This document shows positions 1 to 6,064 of a DNA stretch of 6,327 nucleotides, piece after piece (the stretch's first letter is position 1; each line of letters opens with the position of its first letter). The stretch comes from Alphaproteobacteria bacterium (GTDB lineage Bacteria; Pseudomonadota; Alphaproteobacteria; ATCC43930; CGMCC-115725), in the NCBI GenBank assembly GCA_019237175.1, contig JAFAHP010000273.1:1-6327 (forward strand), in the 5' to 3' direction. Under the pieces are notes generated by a model that saw only the letters and a list, made by a program, of their open reading frames with translations, was not told where the DNA came from and searched no databases. Position numbers and translations under genes: made by a program.

Positions 1-1
1 G

Positions 2-850
2 ATGGCAGCGCTGCCGGCGCGGGGGCAGCAGTATTCAGCCCCGGCCGGGACGGCGGGCGCGCCGCCGCCTCAACCGGTCCTGGCTGTACCGCCACCACCG
101 CCGCCGGTGAACGCGCCACCGCCGCTCGTCCCACCACCGGCGCCGCCGCCAACCTTTACCAGCGGCTTGCAGCTGATCGCCTATCCCTATCTGTGGCTGC
201 CGCATCTCAACATGGCGATCACCACGCCGCTGCAGCGGGCGCCGCAGGTCAATATCAGCGCCGGAGCGGGTGAGATATACAGCGACCTGCGGCCTGCCCC
301 GTTTATGGGAGCGGCCGAGCTACGGTACGGGCCGGTCGGCTTTCTCGCCGATGCGCTGCATGTCCCGCTCGAAGTTCCGATCACAACCCGCAACATCTTT
401 TACTCGGGCGGCAACAGTGCCGTAGTGCTGAGCGTCGTAACGGGTGACCTTATCTACCGTGTCCTCGATCAGCCGAATCAAACGATCGACGCCGGATTGG
501 GCTTTCGCGTCTGGGGGGCCTCGGCCGACACGACCCTGAACGGACGCCTGCTGCCGACGACCACTGTCGACCGTTTCGGCGCCTGGACCGATCCGCTGAT
601 CGCCGCCCGCTATCACCGCGATTTCGGCAATGGATTCGGATTGACCGCCTACGGCGATGTCGGCGGTTTTGGCATCGCCGCGCACACCGACTGGGAGATC
701 ATCGGCACCCTCGACTACGCGCTGAAGCCTTGGCTGGACCTGAGTGTCGGCTATCGCAGCCTCAACGTCAGCTACTCGGCGAGCGAGAAACCAGTCGGCT
801 ACAACGTGCGTTTCAAAGGTCCGCTGCTCGGCGCCACGATGCGCTTTTGA
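2..850 (+). CDS. Proline-rich outer-membrane beta-barrel protein, 5' partial
   Basis: The visible 282 residues probably form the C-terminal part of a cell-envelope protein. Residues 20-50 are a low-complexity linker dominated by proline and alanine runs. From about residue 52 to the end the sequence alternates polar and hydrophobic residues with many Tyr, Trp, Phe and Gly, as in transmembrane beta-strands. It closes with a strand ending in Met-Arg-Phe; a terminal aromatic residue is the usual recognition signal for outer-membrane barrel assembly. The stretch GDVGGFGIAAHTDW (218-231) and the repeated strand-turn pattern resemble alphaproteobacterial outer-membrane barrel proteins of unknown function. 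The first ATG lies one base from the window edge and is not followed by a signal peptide, so the real start with its export signal is almost certainly upstream. It converges with the ABC operon and shares no obvious pathway with it. The barrel call is from composition and the terminus, not from a recognised named family. Confidence 0.75.
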   Translation: MAALPARGQQYSAPAGTAGAPPPQPVLAVPPPPPPVNAPPPLVPPPAPPPTFTSGLQLIAYPYLWLPHLNMAITTPLQRAPQVNISAGAGEIYSDLRPAPFMGAAELRYGPVGFLADALHVPLEVPITTRNIFYSGGNSAVVLSVVTGDLIYRVLDQPNQTIDAGLGFRVWGASADTTLNGRLLPTTTVDRFGAWTDPLIAARYHRDFGNGFGLTAYGDVGGFGIAAHTDWEIIGTLDYALKPWLDLSVGYRSLNVSYSASEKPVGYNVRFKGPLLGATMRF

Positions 851-915
851 GTTCGGGCCGAGAGTTTGTGAAGAGATCGGAGCGGGCCTCGCGGGCAAGC
901 AAATCGCTACCAGGA

Positions 916-958
916 TTCCCGGCGAAAAAGGCTGTCAAGTTCTTTGCACCGGTTTTTT
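916..958 (+). terminator. Possible terminator of the outer-membrane protein gene
   Basis: Two CCGG segments (919-922 and 949-952) flank an A-rich 5' side and a CTTT-containing 3' side that can pair imperfectly. The stem is followed at once by six T residues (953-958). It lies about 70 bases after the stop of the plus-strand gene. The stem has mismatches, so this is a weak intrinsic-terminator candidate. Confidence 0.3.
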
Positions 959-979
959 CCGTCGTTCCCGCGCAAGCGC

Positions 980-1025
980 CCCCCGGGTTACGCGAGCGAA
1001 GGCCCGCCGGGGCTAAGCCCGGGGG
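980..1025. repeat. GC-rich inverted repeat in convergent gap
   Basis: CCCCCGGGTTA (980-990) is complementary to TAAGCCCGGGGG (1014-1025) apart from one bulged G at 1017, with a 23-base loop between them. It lies 38 bases beyond the stop of the minus-strand ATPase gene, so it could end or protect that transcript. No T-run follows on either strand, so a classical Rho-independent terminator is not shown. The preceding 19 bases (960-978) resemble the left end of the palindromic repeat at 4202-4282. Confidence 0.4.
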
Positions 1026-1062
1026 CGGACCTCTGATATCCGCGGTGGTCGCAGTCCGTTGC

Positions 1063-1875
1063 TCACCAGGTGGCGTCGAGACCAAGCCGCGCGAATACTT
1101 CATGCCGGAGCTCGGCCAAATGCGGATCGCCGCGATGGCGGGGATAGGGTCTTGTGTTGACGACTTCAGCCCTGATCTGCGCCGGGCGTTCGCTCAATAC
1201 GACAACCCGGCTGGAAAGGAACAGCGACTCTTCGACATCGTGGGTCACTAGCAGCGCGGTAAAGCCCACCCGCTGCCACAGTGAGACGAGCTCGCTCTGC
1301 ATGGTGATCCGCGTCAACGAGTCGAGCTGACCCAAAGGTTCATCGAGGATCAGCAGCTTCGGATCGTTGACGAGGGCGCGCGCCAAAGCTGCGCGTTGCG
1401 ACATGCCGCCTGAAAGCTGGTGCGGATAAGCGTTGGCAAAGCCGGTGAGCCCGACCAAACGCAAAGCGTCTTCAATTCGTTCGCGATGGGTCCCAAGGAG
1501 CCCGCGCGCCTCAGGGCCGAGCGCGACGTTGTTCCACACCGTCCGCCACGGATAGAGCGTAGGATCCTGAAAGACGACAACGCGCGAGGGGTCGGGCCCG
1601 TCGATCACCTCACCGTCTACGAGTAGAGAACCCGCACTCGGTGCGTTTAGTCCGGCGACCAGCCGCAGCAAAGTCGACTTGCCACACCCGCTTGGCCCGA
1701 GCAGAGCGACGAACTCGCCACGGCTAATGCGCAAGCTGATCCGATCCAGGACCGGCAGCGGTTGGCCGTCGAGATCAAAGTGATGGCTCACTTCGCGAAG
1801 GGTTAGCGTTGCTCCGCGGACCGGATTGTCTCTTGTCGAGCGCGTCACTTCCGCCGACGCGCCGGCGACTACCAT
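1063..1875 (-). CDS. ABC transporter ATPase, taurine/sulfonate/nitrate importer type
   Basis: This 270-residue cytoplasmic nucleotide-binding subunit powers the importer encoded by the two genes upstream of it. All catalytic motifs are present: Walker A GPSGCGKST (60-68), Q-loop Gln103 in VFQDP, signature LSGGMSQRAALARAL (154-168), Walker B LLILDEP with catalytic Glu179, D-loop LGQLD (181-185) and switch His212 in VTHD. The length and the YPWRTVWNNVALG segment (108-120) fit the SsuB/TauB/NrtD group, which imports sulfonates, taurine, nitrate and similar small anions. The ATG overlaps the end of the permease gene by 7 bases (1869-1875), with AGAAGGG about 9 bases upstream, so translation is probably coupled. 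It is the last gene of the operon. The motifs establish an active ATPase, but they do not identify the substrate. Confidence 0.95.
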   Translation of the reverse strand: MVVAGASAEVTRSTRDNPVRGATLTLREVSHHFDLDGQPLPVLDRISLRISRGEFVALLGPSGCGKSTLLRLVAGLNAPSAGSLLVDGEVIDGPDPSRVVVFQDPTLYPWRTVWNNVALGPEARGLLGTHRERIEDALRLVGLTGFANAYPHQLSGGMSQRAALARALVNDPKLLILDEPLGQLDSLTRITMQSELVSLWQRVGFTALLVTHDVEESLFLSSRVVVLSERPAQIRAEVVNTRPYPRHRGDPHLAELRHEVFARLGLDATW

Positions 1876-2885
1876 CGCACCAAACCCTTCTGCCAGGACA
1901 ACAACCTGTCACGCAGTCGGAACAGCAGCGTGATCAGTCCCGAGCACAACAGGGCCATGGTCAACAGCGCGGCATACATGTTGGCGTAGGCTGCCCAACC
2001 TTGCGCCCATTGCAGATACCAACCGAGACCCGCCTTCACACCCAGCATTTCGGCAACGACCAGAACCGCAAACGAAGTGCCGAGACCCATGAACAGGCCG
2101 ACAAAGACGTGCGGCATTGCCGCCGGAACGGCAACCTTGAGCACAAGAAAGCGCTGGCTGGCACCTAATGTCCGCGCGATATCGTAGTAGGCGCTGTTGA
2201 CGCCGGCGACCCCCGACCAGGTCAGCACCGTGACCGGGAACCCGGTGGCGAGCGCAATCAGAAAGATGCTGGCGCTGAAGCTCGTCGGGAACACAAAGAA
2301 GGCGAGCGGCAGCCAGGCGGTTGCCGGGAGCGGCCCGACAAAGCGCAGCACCGGATGGATCCAATAACTGGCGTGCCGCGACCAGCCGATCGCCACGCCC
2401 GCCACAAAGCCGATCGCCGCACCGATCAGATAGCCGGTCGCCAGCAGGCGAAGAGAAGCGATCGTCCCCTCGCCCAGACGCGTCCAGTCGTCGATGATGA
2501 CTTCGAGGATCGCCTGCGGCGGCGGGAAAAACGGCAGCGGGAGCCAGCCGAGCTTCGCGGTGATGACTTCCCAGGCGGCGACAAACAACGCCAGTGCCAA
2601 CAGCCACGGCACCGCCTGCCGCACACGCCGCATGCGGGTAAATCGAACCCCGGCAATCGCCGCCAATACCAGCGCCAGTCCCACGGCCGCGCAGAGGGCG
2701 GCGAAGGCGCCCGTGTAGTCCCAGTCGCTTTCCGGCTTGTCCGGCCAGAGCGCGGTGATCGCGGCGACGCCACACCATGCCGCTGCCGCCGCCAATCCGC
2801 CGATCAGTGATAGTGCGGCCGGGCTCGCCAGAAAGCCGGAAGCAGGTTTCGGCCCGCTGCGTACTTCGTCGGCGATCGAACTCAC
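1869..2885 (-). CDS. ABC transporter permease with N-terminal membrane extension
   Basis: This is the inner-membrane channel subunit of the importer, of the TauC/SsuC family. The typical permease domain runs from about residue 90 to the end, with the family segment PLPATAWLPLAFFVFP (185-200). The EAA-type coupling loop that contacts the ATPase is around 233-264 (YYDIARTLGAS followed by VAVPAAMPHVFVGL), with its conserved glycine at 241. At 338 residues the protein is about 70-80 longer than the roughly 260 usual for this family. The excess is N-terminal and holds two further hydrophobic segments (about 22-46 and 57-80). Translation starts at GTG (2883-2885) with only a weak ribosome binding site, 19 bases after the stop of the binding-protein gene, so it probably depends on translation of that gene. 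It overlaps the ATPase gene by 7 bases. A shorter start removing the extension is possible, but the frame is open and hydrophobic throughout. Confidence 0.93.
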   Translation of the reverse strand: MSSIADEVRSGPKPASGFLASPAALSLIGGLAAAAAWCGVAAITALWPDKPESDWDYTGAFAALCAAVGLALVLAAIAGVRFTRMRRVRQAVPWLLALALFVAAWEVITAKLGWLPLPFFPPPQAILEVIIDDWTRLGEGTIASLRLLATGYLIGAAIGFVAGVAIGWSRHASYWIHPVLRFVGPLPATAWLPLAFFVFPTSFSASIFLIALATGFPVTVLTWSGVAGVNSAYYDIARTLGASQRFLVLKVAVPAAMPHVFVGLFMGLGTSFAVLVVAEMLGVKAGLGWYLQWAQGWAAYANMYAALLTMALLCSGLITLLFRLRDRLLSWQKGLVRW

Positions 2886-2904
2886 TGCAGTTCTGCCGCC
2901 TGGC

Positions 2905-4035
2905 TCAGCTCAGAACATCGACGTAGATCCGCTCCGCGAACCTGGCCGAGTCGGTGCTCTTCTTGATGACGTGCACCGCCTTGAGTTCATCTGTGTAAAG
3001 CACCAGCTGCTTCTTGAGCGTGGCTCCAACGGGGTGGTTGTGATGGGTGTGGGTGCGATACATGGCGGCGAGGTCCTCCACCGAGCCTCGGCCGCCGTAG
3101 CTCGAATACACCGCAGCGGCGTCGGCGGGATCGTCGGCAACGCGCTCTGCCGCCTCCAGGATCGATCGCGTCATAGCAGCCGCCACCGGCACTTCGCTCC
3201 GGACGAGACTGCCGCGTATCGCGAGCAGACAGCAGGTGCGGTCGGCGAATTCACCGGTTAGGTTGGTCGCGATCTCGTTGAGCTTGCCGTCCTTGAGCCA
3301 CAGATACGGGAGCGGATCGATCTCGGCGAGCGCTTGCACTTCGCCCTTGTCGACGGCCAGCGCGAGCAGGTTGGCCGGGTACTGACGCCACTCCACCTCC
3401 TGAGCCGGGTCGATGCCCCTTTTCGCAAAGAAGATCGAGAAGAAGTTTTTTGCCGGACCCGCCTGGTCGCTGATCCCGATAGACTTGCCGCGCAGCGATT
3501 CCAGGCTGTCGATTTTCGCGGCCTTGGAGCCGAGGAGCCGGATGCAGCCGCCGTGGATGCCGGTGGTGATCCGCACATCAAAGCCTTGCTCTAACGGCTT
3601 GAGCCAGCGCAGCGCCAACCCCAAGCCCGCATCGGCCTTACCGGTGGCAATCGCCTCCAACAACTGGTCGGTCGTTCCGCCGAAATTGACAAATTCAACA
3701 TCGAGGTTGTGCTTAGCAAAGATACCGCGCTCTTTTGCGACCGGTGCAGCGACAGTGCAGGCCGCGTTTGCATTCCAGGCGAGCTTTAGCTGGTGCGGCG
3801 GGCCTTGCAACGCTTCTCCGCCCGCTGCTGCACGGCAGATCGGAAGCCTGCCGGAAACGTATGGCAACGATCCACCGGCAGAGCCGGTCAGCGCTCGGGC
3901 CGCGCCGAAGATCCCGAACGGCGCTGCCGCCCCGAAAAGGCCGGCAAGGGTCAGGACCGAACGCCGCGGGAACCTGCGCCGACGAGCTTCGTTCGAATCC
4001 TTCGTCGCGCCTTCACCGAGTTCGCGTGTCTCCAC
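2905..4035 (-). CDS. ABC transporter substrate-binding protein, NMT1/THI5-like (SsuA/TauA type)
   Basis: This is the exported binding protein that should capture the substrate for the adjoining permease and ATPase. I chose GTG at 4033-4035 (376 residues) because GGGAGGG lies 7 bases upstream. An in-frame TTG at 4057-4059 would add 8 residues but has no comparable ribosome binding site. The N-terminus has the twin-arginine-like motif FPRRSVL (Arg24-Arg25), then a hydrophobic stretch (about 28-48) and a possible cleavage site after Ala-Arg-Ala, suggesting Tat export to the periplasm. The mature part begins with LKLAWNANAACTVAAP (83-98) and has EFVNFGGTTDQLLEAIATGK (114-133), matching the NMT1/SsuA-like fold of two lobes. 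Unusual features are GIHGGC (His161, Cys164), a vicinal cysteine pair (268-269) and the histidine cluster HTHHNH (329-334). The ligand is unknown: sulfonates, nitrate, aromatic acids or pyrimidine precursors are all family precedents. Confidence 0.9.
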   Translation of the reverse strand: METRELGEGATKDSNEARRRRFPRRSVLTLAGLFGAAAPFGIFGAARALTGSAGGSLPYVSGRLPICRAAAGGEALQGPPHQLKLAWNANAACTVAAPVAKERGIFAKHNLDVEFVNFGGTTDQLLEAIATGKADAGLGLALRWLKPLEQGFDVRITTGIHGGCIRLLGSKAAKIDSLESLRGKSIGISDQAGPAKNFFSIFFAKRGIDPAQEVEWRQYPANLLALAVDKGEVQALAEIDPLPYLWLKDGKLNEIATNLTGEFADRTCCLLAIRGSLVRSEVPVAAAMTRSILEAAERVADDPADAAAVYSSYGGRGSVEDLAAMYRTHTHHNHPVGATLKKQLVLYTDELKAVHVIKKSTDSARFAERIYVDVLS

Positions 4036-4140
4036 GGTGTCACCCTCCCAAGCCGGCAATCGGTCTTTCAGCCGGCATTCGCCAGATTAGTGCGCCGATC
4101 CGCCCATCCTCAAGCAGCATCGTTCAGGAATCGGTCGCGA

Positions 4141-4160
4141 AGTGTGAGGTAGTTCACACT
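4141..4160. promoter_or_regulatory. CRP/FNR-family-like operator palindrome
   Basis: The 20 bases AGTGTGAGGTAGTTCACACT form a perfect 7-base inverted repeat (AGTGTGA and TCACACT) around a 6-base spacer. Within it, TGTGA-N6-TCACA matches the classical consensus of cyclic-AMP receptor protein exactly. The centre is about 115 bases upstream of the binding-protein start and about 390 bases upstream of the methyltransferase start, so the ABC operon is the likelier target. A GntR, TetR or other dimeric regulator could also use such a site. No regulator gene is in the window. Confidence 0.6.
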
Positions 4161-4201
4161 TGAGAGTCTGATCGGAAATTTCCATCGACGTCACATACAT
4201 C

Positions 4202-4282
4202 CGTCATTCCCGCGACAAGCGGGAACCCAGGGGACCGAGACCGGCGCGCCGGCCCTGGACCCCCGCTGCAGCGAGGGTGACG
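4202..4282. repeat. Cloverleaf-like palindromic intergenic repeat
   Basis: This 81-base imperfect palindrome has ends CGTCA...TGACG. Its left arm contains a perfect 7-base hairpin, TTCCCGC (4207-4213) with GCGGGAA (4219-4225). The right arm contains a similar but mismatched hairpin (about 4261-4277). CCAGGG (4227-4232) pairs with CCCTGG (4253-4258), and the centre is the palindrome CCGGCGCGCCGG (4241-4252). The CGTCATTCCCGCG...GCGGGAA pattern resembles dispersed intergenic palindromes common in proteobacterial genomes (REP/BIME-like). No open frame or transposase is linked to it here. A partial look-alike is at 960-978. Confidence 0.65.
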
Positions 4283-4453
4283 ACAAGTGGGTTGGCAATC
4301 TTGCGCTCATTTTCGGTCAGACACTTGGCGTCCGAATCTTGATCGCATCGGTTATACTGAACACCCGCCAATCGCCGGATCAGCAGTCGTACGGAGGCGA
4401 TGTAAACCCAGGCTTTGTGTCCCGCAGATCTGATCGGCGCGCATCATACTTTT

Positions 4454-4535
4454 CGGCAGCACTCCTCTCCGCTGCCGGTTGTAACATACGCTCGAGAGCG
4501 CTTGACGGCCGGCGCAGCGCGAGAGTGCGAGGAGG
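4454..4535 (+). promoter_or_regulatory. Possible structured leader able to mask the methyltransferase ribosome binding site
   Basis: CGGCAGC (4454-4460) and GCTGCCG (4471-4477) form a perfect 7-base stem with the 10-base pyrimidine-rich loop ACTCCTCTCC. Loop bases CTCCTC (4462-4467) are exactly complementary to GAGGAG (4529-4534), the core of the ribosome binding site of the methyltransferase gene. A second small hairpin, CGCTC/GAGCG (4489-4500), lies between. Pairing of the loop with the ribosome binding site would give a pseudoknot that blocks initiation. I do not recognise a named riboswitch class, and structure by chance is common in GC-rich leaders. Confidence 0.3.
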
Positions 4536-4539
4536 CAAC

Positions 4540-5697
4540 ATGAAATTGAGCAGTGAGCGAATTCTCACGACGCACGTCGGCAGCCTGCCCCGTCCGAAAT
4601 CGCTGCTCGACCTGATCCTGGCCAAGGAAGAGGGCAGGCCTGTCGATGCCGTGGCCTTCGAAGCCCAATCCAATGACGCCGTGGCCGAGGTCGTGGCGAA
4701 GCAGGTGGCGGCGGGCGTCGACATCGCCAGCGATGGAGAAATGAGCAAGCCTTCCTACGCGACCTATGTAAAGCATCGAGTCGACGGGATCGGGATGGAC
4801 GCCGCAGCGGCCGAGAAGGGCCGGCAGGTCATGCTGAGCCTCGATCGGCTCGACCATCCCGATTTCGCGACGCCGACCGGTTTTAGCAATGTTCCTTTTC
4901 CGGCCTGCCTCGGCCCGCTGCGTTATCGGGATCGCGGCCCTCTCGAACGCGACATCGCGCATCTGAGTGCCGCTGTCGAAAAGGCAAAGCCGGTCGAGGC
5001 CTTTATGACCGCACCTTCTCCCGGAATCCTGACCCGGTTTGTCGTCGATACCTATTACCGCGACGAGGACGCCTACCTCGAAGCACTCGCCGAGGTCATG
5101 AAGACAGAATACGAGGCGATCGTAGAAGCTGGGTTTCTATTGCAGCTCGATTGTCCCGATCTCGGATCGGCGCGTCATAACCAGCATCGCGACAAAACCG
5201 ACGAAGAGTTCCTGCGGATCGCCGAGCGCAACGTTGCGGCACTCAATGCCGCGGTCGCCAAGCTTCCCGCCGACCGCATGCGGCTGCACATTTGCTGGGG
5301 CAACTACGAAGGCCCGCACACCCACGACATCCCCTTGGCCAAGATTATCGACATCTGCTTCAAGGCGCGGCCGATGGCCTTCAGCTTTGAGGCCGCCAAC
5401 CCGCGCCACGAGCACGAATGGGAGGATCTCAAGCAAACCCGCATTCCCGGCGACAAGGTGCTGATCCCGGGAGTGATCGACTCGACGACAAATTTTGTCG
5501 AGCACCCGCGTCTTATTGCCCAGCGGATTTGCCGCTATGCCGACATCGTCGGCCGCGAGCGGGTGATCGCCGGGGCCGATTGCGGCTTTGGCACCTCCGC
5601 CAACGTGACCCCGATGGTAGCGCCGAGCGTGGTATGGGCGAAGTTCAAATCCCTCGCCGAGGGCGCTGAGATCGCGACGCGGCGCCTTCGGGGTTAG
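4540..5697 (+). CDS. Short MetE-like zinc methyltransferase (cobalamin-independent methionine synthase II family)
   Basis: This 385-residue cytoplasmic protein belongs to the MetE/uroporphyrinogen-decarboxylase-like barrel superfamily. It corresponds to the catalytic C-terminal half of full MetE, which is about 750 residues. The N-terminal motif THVGSLPRP (11-19) is typical of the family. The zinc ligands known from MetE are all matched: His250 and Cys252 in HICWGN, Glu284 in FSFEAANPRH, and Cys348 in GADCGFGT. Zinc would activate a thiol nucleophile. Members make methionine, but relatives such as epoxyalkane:coenzyme M transferase act on other thiols and electrophiles, so the reaction is open. 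The ATG at 4540 is preceded by GAGGAGG with a 4-base gap and by family-like sequence only downstream, so I reject the longer start at 4339. Its neighbours are a divergent ABC importer and a downstream flavin monooxygenase on the same strand. The gene appears intact. Confidence 0.92.
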   Translation: MKLSSERILTTHVGSLPRPKSLLDLILAKEEGRPVDAVAFEAQSNDAVAEVVAKQVAAGVDIASDGEMSKPSYATYVKHRVDGIGMDAAAAEKGRQVMLSLDRLDHPDFATPTGFSNVPFPACLGPLRYRDRGPLERDIAHLSAAVEKAKPVEAFMTAPSPGILTRFVVDTYYRDEDAYLEALAEVMKTEYEAIVEAGFLLQLDCPDLGSARHNQHRDKTDEEFLRIAERNVAALNAAVAKLPADRMRLHICWGNYEGPHTHDIPLAKIIDICFKARPMAFSFEAANPRHEHEWEDLKQTRIPGDKVLIPGVIDSTTNFVEHPRLIAQRICRYADIVGRERVIAGADCGFGTSANVTPMVAPSVVWAKFKSLAEGAEIATRRLRG

Positions 5698-5718
5698 AGA
5701 GGCGTCGCCGCATGGCCT

Positions 5719-5737
5719 AGAGCGCCGGCGGCTCTTT
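5719..5737 (+). terminator. Weak hairpin after methyltransferase gene
   Basis: AGAGC (5719-5723) and GCTCT (5731-5735) form a 5-base stem with a GC-rich 7-base loop, followed by only two further T residues. It starts 22 bases after the stop codon. The position fits a terminator, but the stem and T-run are short. Confidence 0.25.
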
Positions 5738-5739
5738 GT

Positions 5740-6000
5740 CGGGTCAAGGGGATCTGCCTTTACGGTTGCCGCCAGATATAGCAGCCTGGTGAGCCCGGCA
5801 AAGAACCGCTGCCCCGCGTCCGGCACCGACTTGCCGTTGACATAACTGTCCAGTCGGCGCGGCTGGAATTGTGGCCGTGCGGGCAAGCGGAAGTCGCGCT
5901 TGAATTGCCCGTCGAGGAATCCGTATTGGTAGAGGTTGCTTCGACGAACTTCTGTTGAGAGGCGCGCCTCGTCCACGGGCTTCGGCAAGGTTTGGCCGGC
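5740..6000 (-). pseudogene. Coding-like remnant of an unidentified minus-strand gene
   Basis: I do not recognise this gene. One minus-strand frame reads as natural protein, for example SNLYQYGFLDGQFKRDFRLP (5940 down to 5881) and a later leucine/alanine-rich stretch FFAGLTRLLYLAATVKADP (ending near 5750). Over the 80 codons from 6000 to 5761, my hand count gives about 71, 46 and 74 percent G+C at codon positions 1, 2 and 3, the pattern of real coding DNA in a GC-rich genome. There is no credible start with a ribosome binding site, and the frame runs without a stop into the antisense of the methyltransferase gene as far as 5137. At its other end it would overlap the start of the monooxygenase gene if extended to its ATG at 6105. 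The simplest reading is a gene fragment truncated at both ends by rearrangement. Boundaries are approximate. Confidence 0.35.
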
Positions 6001-6064
6001 TGCGGAGCAAGGGGCGTACGGCGAGAAGATCGTGACACTTTGAAATCGTCGGTGGGAGTGGGAT

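Larger units (their letters stand above)
4036..4539. other. Divergent regulatory region between importer operon and methyltransferase gene
   Basis: This 504-base region has no convincing gene. It separates the minus-strand ABC operon from the plus-strand methyltransferase gene and must hold both promoters. It contains the CRP-like palindrome, a short perfect palindrome GGAAATTTCC (4174-4183), the cloverleaf repeat and the leader hairpin described separately. TATACT at 4353-4358 is a good -10 hexamer for the plus strand, but no -35 lies at the usual distance: TTGGCG (4325-4330) is 22 bases away. I found no clear sigma-70 promoter for the minus-strand operon. The plus-strand frame stays open back to 4339, but those 67 residues look like translated non-coding sequence. 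Confidence 0.7.

Noticed and set aside
320..898. 192-residue minus-strand open frame opposite the outer-membrane protein gene
   Set aside because: It is antisense to the barrel protein frame, has no recognisable domain and no supported start.
3413..4090. 225-residue plus-strand open frame opposite the binding-protein gene
   Set aside because: It is antisense to a clear family member and has arginine/proline/serine-rich shadow composition.
4174..4183. GGAAATTTCC palindrome as an operator
   Set aside because: A 10-base perfect palindrome is expected several times by chance in a window of this size, and nothing else supports it.
4325..4358. TTGGCG ... TATACT as a sigma-70 promoter for the methyltransferase gene
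   Set aside because: The spacer is 22 bases instead of about 17, and no other -35 hexamer fits. It is kept only as a note on the -10-like hexamer.
4393..4405. GGAGG followed by ATG-TAA, a start-stop mini-frame in the leader
   Set aside because: Only two bases separate the GGAGG from the ATG, too close for normal initiation, so it is probably chance.
4339..4539. 67-residue N-terminal extension of the MetE-like protein
   Set aside because: The family motif starts right after the ATG at 4540, which has a strong ribosome binding site. The upstream residues show no family similarity and cover the structured leader.
4060..4540. Cobalamin riboswitch or CRISPR array in the long gap
   Set aside because: No conserved cobalamin-box-like sequence and no regularly spaced direct repeats are visible.
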